Positions 59,949 through 64,000 of a DNA stretch of 64,000 bases are shown piece by piece. The translations under genes and the position numbers were made by a program. Within the stretch, counting starts at the first letter, position 1. Each line of letters starts with the position of its first letter. Source of the stretch: Runella limosa DSM 17973 (GTDB lineage Bacteria > Bacteroidota > Bacteroidia > Cytophagales > Spirosomataceae); NCBI RefSeq assembly GCF_000482465.1, contig NZ_KI519421.1, positions 441,856-505,855 on the forward strand, read 5' to 3'. The notes under the pieces are model-generated. The model did no database searches and was not told the DNA's origin. It worked only from the letters and a program-made list of their open reading frames with translations.

Positions 59949-61460
59949 ATGCTCCTTAAAGACAAAATTTATTTACACGAGCTTCGCGAACAATTCTTGC
60001 AACAGCTTATCAATGAATGGCCTACCAAATGGCAAAAAGACTTTGAGGAGTTCAGCAGTTTTGAGGCGCTAAAAAGTAGAAATGCGTTTTTGGAAGCCCT
60101 ACTTGCTGATATTGAGGAGGTTTTGCACCAGAAACGCAGCATCGAAACCCCAACCGAGCTCTTCAGTAAGGATTTTCTACGCCGCTTTATTTTTGAGTAC
60201 GGCATCAAAGAAGTTCGTATCCAAACCCGCTTCCGCAACGTCGTTGCAGTCTATTTAGGCTATACCGATTGGGATGACTTTCAACAAAAAAACAACGACC
60301 TCGACCGTCACAATATCCACATTAGCTACGTCAACATCGAAGAATCTCTCTTGCCCGCGCTTCGTAAAACTCAGATAATTCCACTCTCTGATGAGGCTCA
60401 TACGTCGTTTCAAATCATACAACCAAAGTTCACTCTCCCAAGATTTGTGCCCATTTTATTGGGAATCGTGGCCGTGTCGGCGCTTATTTATTTTAGTTTG
60501 GATTGGTGGCAAAGCCGTCCTTTTTCATCTGAAGAAGTCAAAGAAGTACAGTTCAAAGTCATCAAAACGGTGGGAAAATACCCTCAATCGGTTCGTATTA
60601 TGTACGATGTGCAGTCGCTTAAACGCGTTCGAGACATAGCATTGATTTTGGGGGTTGGGAGAATTGTATCCGCAAATAATTACGTCAGTTACATCACAAG
60701 CAGTGCCAAGCCCTGTGACACAGTTTCTCAAACGTATTTTTACCCTGGGGTCTATCGTCTCAATTTATTGGTCAATAAACACAACATCAAAACCGACTAC
60801 CATACAGTCTTTTCTTATCCAAATCAATGGGCAGCTTGGGGTTTTGGGGTAGCGTACGAAAAAAATTGGACGACCAATATCAGCACTATTAAAAACTACA
60901 TCAACGAAGGGGTACTTCACTTGGACCCGCGCGAATTGCCCAACGAAATAAAAGGAGAAGACGATTATCGCCACTCTGTGTATGCACTCACGCAAGATTT
61001 CGGCGTTCACCTTGACAGTGTGACCTTAGAAGCCCGCCTGAAAAATCCCGAAAGCGAGGGCGGCGAAAGCTGTTTTAACACAGATATTGTCCTGACTGAT
61101 AATCATCTCAACAGTGCAGAGGCTGAATTTACAATGAAAGGCTGCTCCGATTATGCCAAATTGATGGTAGGTAAAACGATTTTTAGGAAAGGTAACCTCC
61201 AACAGGGCAAAAATATAGATTTAGATAATTTTGGGATAAACCACAACGAATGGAATACCTTTAAACTCCAATTGAAGGGCCAACAAGTCGAAGTGTATGT
61301 CAATGGAATTTCGGTATTTCGGGGCGAGTATGAAGGCCGAGAAAACTTTCACAACCTAACCGATATTCGTTTTACGTTTAAAGGAACGGGTTCGGTAGAT
61401 TGGGTCAAAATATCCAACTCTTACTCAGGAAAAATGGTCTATCAAACCGATTTTGATTAA
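59949..61460 (+). CDS. uncharacterised membrane protein with a large extracytoplasmic region
   Basis: 503 residues. The N-terminal 160 residues are charged and predicted to be cytoplasmic, with QLINEWPTKWQKDFEEFSSFEALKSRNAFLEALLADIEEVLHQ and RFIFEYGIKEVRIQTRFRNVVAVYLGYTDW. One transmembrane helix (about 155-180, RFVPILLGIVAVSALIYFSLDWW) leads to an outer part with PKD-like strands (about 200-280) and a laminin-G/concanavalin-like end (LEARLKNPESEGGESCFNTDIVLTDNHLNSAEAEF..., LKLQLKGQQVEVYVNGISVFRGEYEG). The layout suggests a signalling or anchoring protein that binds something outside. Not recognised as a known family. Confidence 0.6.
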   Translation: MLLKDKIYLHELREQFLQQLINEWPTKWQKDFEEFSSFEALKSRNAFLEALLADIEEVLHQKRSIETPTELFSKDFLRRFIFEYGIKEVRIQTRFRNVVAVYLGYTDWDDFQQKNNDLDRHNIHISYVNIEESLLPALRKTQIIPLSDEAHTSFQIIQPKFTLPRFVPILLGIVAVSALIYFSLDWWQSRPFSSEEVKEVQFKVIKTVGKYPQSVRIMYDVQSLKRVRDIALILGVGRIVSANNYVSYITSSAKPCDTVSQTYFYPGVYRLNLLVNKHNIKTDYHTVFSYPNQWAAWGFGVAYEKNWTTNISTIKNYINEGVLHLDPRELPNEIKGEDDYRHSVYALTQDFGVHLDSVTLEARLKNPESEGGESCFNTDIVLTDNHLNSAEAEFTMKGCSDYAKLMVGKTIFRKGNLQQGKNIDLDNFGINHNEWNTFKLQLKGQQVEVYVNGISVFRGEYEGRENFHNLTDIRFTFKGTGSVDWVKISNSYSGKMVYQTDFD

Positions 61461-61491
61461 ACGGATTTTATCCACAAAAACCCGTTTAATC
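61455..61491. terminator. terminator between convergent genes
   Basis: GATTAAACGG (61455-61464, overlapping the stop codon) pairs with CCGTTTAATC (61482-61491). Convergent with the arsenic gene. Confidence 0.65.
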
Positions 61492-61518
61492 TATTCAACC
61501 CGTGTTTGCAACCACACC

Positions 61519-62862
61519 CTAACAACAGCCCGAGCCTGGCGTACAGCAATCGGATGCTTGCTCTAAATCCAACAGCTTGATTTTGGTTTTCTCTACCGAC
61601 TTCTTCATCACCGTGGCCGAACTCGGACATAGGCCGCTAAACTGCTGCGATTGTGCAATTTCAGCAGGGACAGAGTCTCGTTCCACTTTTTCAAAACCCT
61701 GTTTCGCAAAATAGTCTTCGGCCGTCGTTGTGATCAAATACAATTCTTTTACCCACTGCAAACGCATTTGTTTGGTTACATCATTGACCAAGCGTTGCGC
61801 AATTTTAAAGTTCCGAAACGACTCCTTTACCGCTACCGAACGCAACAAACCGATTTCACCCGTTATCTCTACACCTGCCGTACCTACCAACTGACCATCC
61901 ACAAACGCAAGCAAGAAATTAGCTAACTCAGGGTTCAAATCTTCCGTAGGCAAGCCCACCGACTGCAAAAATCCAACAACCGCGTCTTTGTCAGCTGGTT
62001 TTGCGCTACGAATTTGGATTTCTGCGGTAGCAGGCGACGGTTTGTCGGCGTAAACTGTAATGCTGTAAATTCCCAAATTTCCTTTGCGGTACGCCTCAAT
62101 TTCTTCAACGGAAATATATTCAGCCAAAATCGAATCTGGAAGGACAATTTCACGATCTTTCTGAAGTGTGATGTTTACAAACCCAGTTTTTTCAATCAAC
62201 CCCAAATAGTCTGATTTCTGAATGGCCCCCGACACGCATCCCGCGTACATTTCGGCGGCATGTTGCAGTCCCGCAGGCAGTTCGCCTTCTAACACAATAT
62301 CCGAAATGCTAAAATGCCCTCCAGGTTTTAATGTACGGTAAATTTCTTTGAAAACCTTGGCTTTGTTCGGCACTAAGTTCAATACGCAATTGCTCACAAC
62401 CACGTCGGCGACATTATCACTAACGGGCATCGCTTCAATATCCCCTTGACGAAATTCCACGTTATTGAACCCCAATTTTTCAGCGTTTGCCCGCGCTTTG
62501 GTAATCATCGCTTCGGTAAAGTCCACGCCAATTACCTTGCCCGTAATGCCAGTAGCCGCCCGTGCCACAAACGCATCATTACCAGCCCCGCTGCCTAAAT
62601 CAATGACGGTATCTCCCTCTTTGATTTGAGCAAATTGAGTCGGAAGACCGCAGCCCAACCCTAAATCAGCATCAGCCACGTAGCCGCTTAATTTTGTATA
62701 ATCTTCGGCCATGATTCCCAAAAATTCTCCATCAGTTTCACAACTTGGGCCACAGCCGCAGCACGAAGCCGCGTTGAAGTCCTTCGATTGATTAGCCACC
62801 TCGGTGTATTTTTCGCGCACCAAGTTTTTGAGCGATTCGTCTGTTGTCATCATTGTAAGCAT
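61519..62862 (-). CDS. arsM: arsenite methyltransferase fused to an ArsN2-like acetyltransferase
   Basis: 447 residues from the ATG of MLTMMTTDESLKNLV. The first part (about 15-270) is ArsM, which methylates As(III) using SAM: NAASCCGCGPSC near the N-terminus, SAM motif VIDLGSGAGNDAFVARA, VDFTEAMITKA, and the arsenic-binding Cys in VSNCVLNLVP (about 159) and EMYAGCVSGA (about 209). The second part (about 283-415) is GNAT of the ArsN2 kind: IRSAKPADKDAVVGFLQSVGLPTEDLNPE, LLRSVAVKESFRNFKIAQRLVNDV and FSGLCPSSATVMKK. A Cys-rich tail, DCCTPGSGCC, ends the protein and may bind arsenic. The fusion of two arsenic enzymes is notable. Downstream of arsR with a matching operator between. Confidence 0.92.
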   Translation of the reverse strand: MLTMMTTDESLKNLVREKYTEVANQSKDFNAASCCGCGPSCETDGEFLGIMAEDYTKLSGYVADADLGLGCGLPTQFAQIKEGDTVIDLGSGAGNDAFVARAATGITGKVIGVDFTEAMITKARANAEKLGFNNVEFRQGDIEAMPVSDNVADVVVSNCVLNLVPNKAKVFKEIYRTLKPGGHFSISDIVLEGELPAGLQHAAEMYAGCVSGAIQKSDYLGLIEKTGFVNITLQKDREIVLPDSILAEYISVEEIEAYRKGNLGIYSITVYADKPSPATAEIQIRSAKPADKDAVVGFLQSVGLPTEDLNPELANFLLAFVDGQLVGTAGVEITGEIGLLRSVAVKESFRNFKIAQRLVNDVTKQMRLQWVKELYLITTTAEDYFAKQGFEKVERDSVPAEIAQSQQFSGLCPSSATVMKKSVEKTKIKLLDLEQASDCCTPGSGCC

Positions 62863-62867
62863 TTTTA

Positions 62868-62883
62868 ATTGTAATATTACGAT
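62868..62883 (-). promoter_or_regulatory. ArsR operator-like palindrome before arsM
   Basis: ATTGTAATATTACGAT, identical at 14 of 16 positions with the site upstream of arsR. It sits in the 39 bp between arsR and arsM. Confidence 0.6.
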
Positions 62884-62901
62884 AAATATAAGCAAAAAAT
62901 T

Positions 62902-63228
62902 TTAACAGCAACCATTTTTAAGGTACGACGAAAACAACAATCCGAACGACTGCATTGCTTCGTTCCAAACGACTTCGTCGATACAGTAACAAACGCGCGG
63001 CGGAGCGATGTCTCCTTTGATGATTCCGATGCGTTTCAACTCTTTCAAATGTTGCGAAACCGTAGCTTGAGAAAGCGGCAATTCATCCACCAAATCACCA
63101 CAAACGCAGGCTTTTTTCTCCGCCAAAAGCCGCAAAATTGCGACCCTTGCAGGATGCGCAAACGCCTTAGCTAAGTCCGAAATTCGATTTTCTTCTTCGG
63201 TAAAAACTTCCGATTTTGTTGTTCCCAT
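62902..63228 (-). CDS. arsR: ArsR-family metalloregulator
   Basis: Arsenite-responsive repressor, 108 residues, winged-helix. The start is the ATG of [15 protein letters not shown]; a GTG 15 bp earlier is possible. DNA-binding helix [22 protein letters not shown]; a metal-site Cys pair in [11 protein letters not shown]; another Cys pair at the C-terminus (NGCC), likely a second As site. Autoregulation is suggested by the palindrome in its leader. It controls the ArsM-ArsN2 fusion; no ArsB or ArsC is in the window. Confidence 0.93.
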   Translation of the reverse strand: MGTTKSEVFTEEENRISDLAKAFAHPARVAILRLLAEKKACVCGDLVDELPLSQATVSQHLKELKRIGIIKGDIAPPRVCYCIDEVVWNEAMQSFGLLFSSYLKNGCC

Positions 63229-63249
63229 TTTGGTATAAAACACTAATTC

Positions 63250-63265
63250 ATCGCAATATTACGAT
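63250..63265 (-). promoter_or_regulatory. ArsR operator-like palindrome before arsR
   Basis: ATCGCAATATTACGAT, a near-perfect palindrome (ATCGyAATATTrCGAT), 21 bp before the arsR ATG and repeated before arsM. Confidence 0.65.
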
Positions 63266-63352
63266 AAATATTTTAATTCCAAAAATTTGGTAAAAAAAAC
63301 TTTTTTTCCTTACTTGGGGAAGCGTTCAACCCTATAAAAAAGTACCTAACTG

Positions 63353-63832
63353 ATGAAAAAGTGGATTTTTGTTCTAGGATTATGCCTTTTATCGACCTTT
63401 TCTTTTGCCCAAAAAACGGCTGTCGATTCGACCCAAAACACTTCGTTAACAACTGATATTCTGTCATTTGCAAAAAAACACCTTAGCTACCGCTACCGCT
63501 CAGGTGGGAGTTCCCCCAAAGGTTTTGACTGCTCAGGTTTTGTACGATATTGTTTTTCTAAATTTGGGATGCTCCTCCCCCATTCTAGCGCCGCCCAAAT
63601 CTCTCACGGGGTAGAAATCGCCCTTGGCGAAGCACGTCCAGGTGATTTAATTTTCTTCAAAGGAAGCAACTCAAAAAGCGCCCGTATTGGCCACGTCGGA
63701 ATGATTGTCGCAGTCAGTGATGGCTACGTCAAATTCATCCACTCAGCCTGGAAAGGCGGCATCCGTTACGACGTCCTTCATGCCGATTATTATAGGAAGA
63801 GATTTGTGGGGGTGAGGAGAGTGATTAAGTAG
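63353..63832 (+). CDS. NlpC/P60-family cell-wall endopeptidase
   Basis: 159 residues, signal peptide (MKKWIFVLGLCLLSTFSFAQ). C40 peptidase core: catalytic Cys in KGFDCSGFVRYCF (about 60), His in RIGHVGMIVAVSDG (about 121) and a further polar residue in VKFIHSAWKGGIRYD (His about 133). Cuts peptide cross-bridges in peptidoglycan. It stands alone before the terminal repeats. Confidence 0.95.
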   Translation: MKKWIFVLGLCLLSTFSFAQKTAVDSTQNTSLTTDILSFAKKHLSYRYRSGGSSPKGFDCSGFVRYCFSKFGMLLPHSSAAQISHGVEIALGEARPGDLIFFKGSNSKSARIGHVGMIVAVSDGYVKFIHSAWKGGIRYDVLHADYYRKRFVGVRRVIK

Positions 63833-63865
63833 TGTCGAGGGTCGAATGCAGAGGGTCGAATAACC

Positions 63866-64000
63866 GTGCTGAGGGTTTCTCAAAACCCGCCCCTTGTGCA
63901 AAGGATTGCTCACAACCCGACCTCTCTGCGCAATGTACTGAGTGCTTGTGCTGAGGGTTTCTCAAAACCCGACCCTTGTGCAAAGGGTTGCTCACAACCC
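63866..64000. repeat. 82-bp tandem repeat of REP-like palindromes at the right edge
   Basis: A unit of 82 bp starting GTGCTGAGGGTTTCTCAAAA repeats at 63866 and 63948; the second copy is cut by the window end. Each unit has two palindromes: GGGTTTCTCAAAACCC, and GG(A/G)TTGCTCACAACCC. These belong to the GGGTT-N6-AACCC family found at five other places. Confidence 0.8.

Overview
The window reads as a chromosomal segment of a Bacteroidota bacterium, most likely a member of the Cytophagales (Runella/Spirosoma/Dyadobacter-like; inferred, not proven). The evidence is a SusC/SusD/SusE starch-uptake locus, proteins with type IX secretion (T9SS) C-terminal sorting domains together with the T9SS regulator PorX, a phenylalanine-tyrosine catabolic pair, methylmalonyl-CoA mutase in two subunits, and promoter-like sequences of the Bacteroidota TTG/TAnnTTTG type. 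No rRNA, prophage, CRISPR array or intact insertion sequence was seen. Two tRNA genes lie together near 29.8-30.0 kb.

Layout. 1-10.4 kb: a complete starch/maltodextrin utilisation locus on the minus strand: a membrane AraC-type regulator whose periplasmic part looks like two starch-binding modules, then SusC, SusD, a SusE-like protein with three binding repeats, a neopullulanase-type GH13 enzyme, and the start of a further secreted protein. 10.5-14 kb: thyA directly downstream of an overlapping AAA-ATPase/HNH nuclease pair that resembles the Septu (PtuA-PtuB) phage-defence system. 14-19 kb: the two methylmalonyl-CoA mutase subunits, separated by an AI-2E-type permease gene and by a 99-bp tandem repeat. 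19.1-24.4 kb: dnaA with a translationally overlapping acyltransferase-like gene, polyphosphate kinase 2, a BON-LysM protein, and D-lactate dehydrogenase. 24.4-34.6 kb: mixed housekeeping and secreted proteins (beta-lactamase-like hydrolase, AraC regulator, aminotransferase, DNA-repair methyltransferase, fasciclin protein, tRNA-Ser and tRNA-Pro, phenylalanine hydroxylase plus HPPD, M28 peptidase).

34.6-40.4 kb: two large tandem paralogues with a GH42-like TIM-barrel, cadherin-like Ig repeats (four versus two) and T9SS tails. 40.4-49.5 kb: lipoprotein, DJ-1/PfpI protein, a pair of ferritin-like proteins, EamA permease, pgeF, pyrE, a universal stress protein, porX, a nucleotidase. 49.5-55.1 kb: acyl-CoA desaturase, DUF4159 protein, YiaA, LytTR regulator, rsmE, and a VWA/MoxR pair. 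55.4-61.5 kb: mostly uncharacterised secreted or membrane proteins. 61.5-63.3 kb: an arsenic unit in which ArsM (arsenite methyltransferase) is fused to an ArsN2-like acetyltransferase, controlled by ArsR with two matching operator-like palindromes. The window ends with an NlpC/P60 endopeptidase and a tandem repeat.

Structure not explained by genes: (i) a dispersed REP-like family with a fixed 6-nt loop, GGGTT-N6-AACC-N4-RCAC, about ten copies; (ii) a 105-bp MITE-like element with 19-bp terminal inverted repeats and a 9-bp target duplication; (iii) a CGCAGAT-rich repeat family, tandem at 16.3 kb and single elsewhere; (iv) several long perfect inverted repeats. The strongest candidates for new biology are the compact Septu-like pair next to thyA, the starch-sensing membrane AraC protein, the paired GH42-like/cadherin proteins and the REP-like family. 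All functions are inferred from sequence reading; no database search was run.
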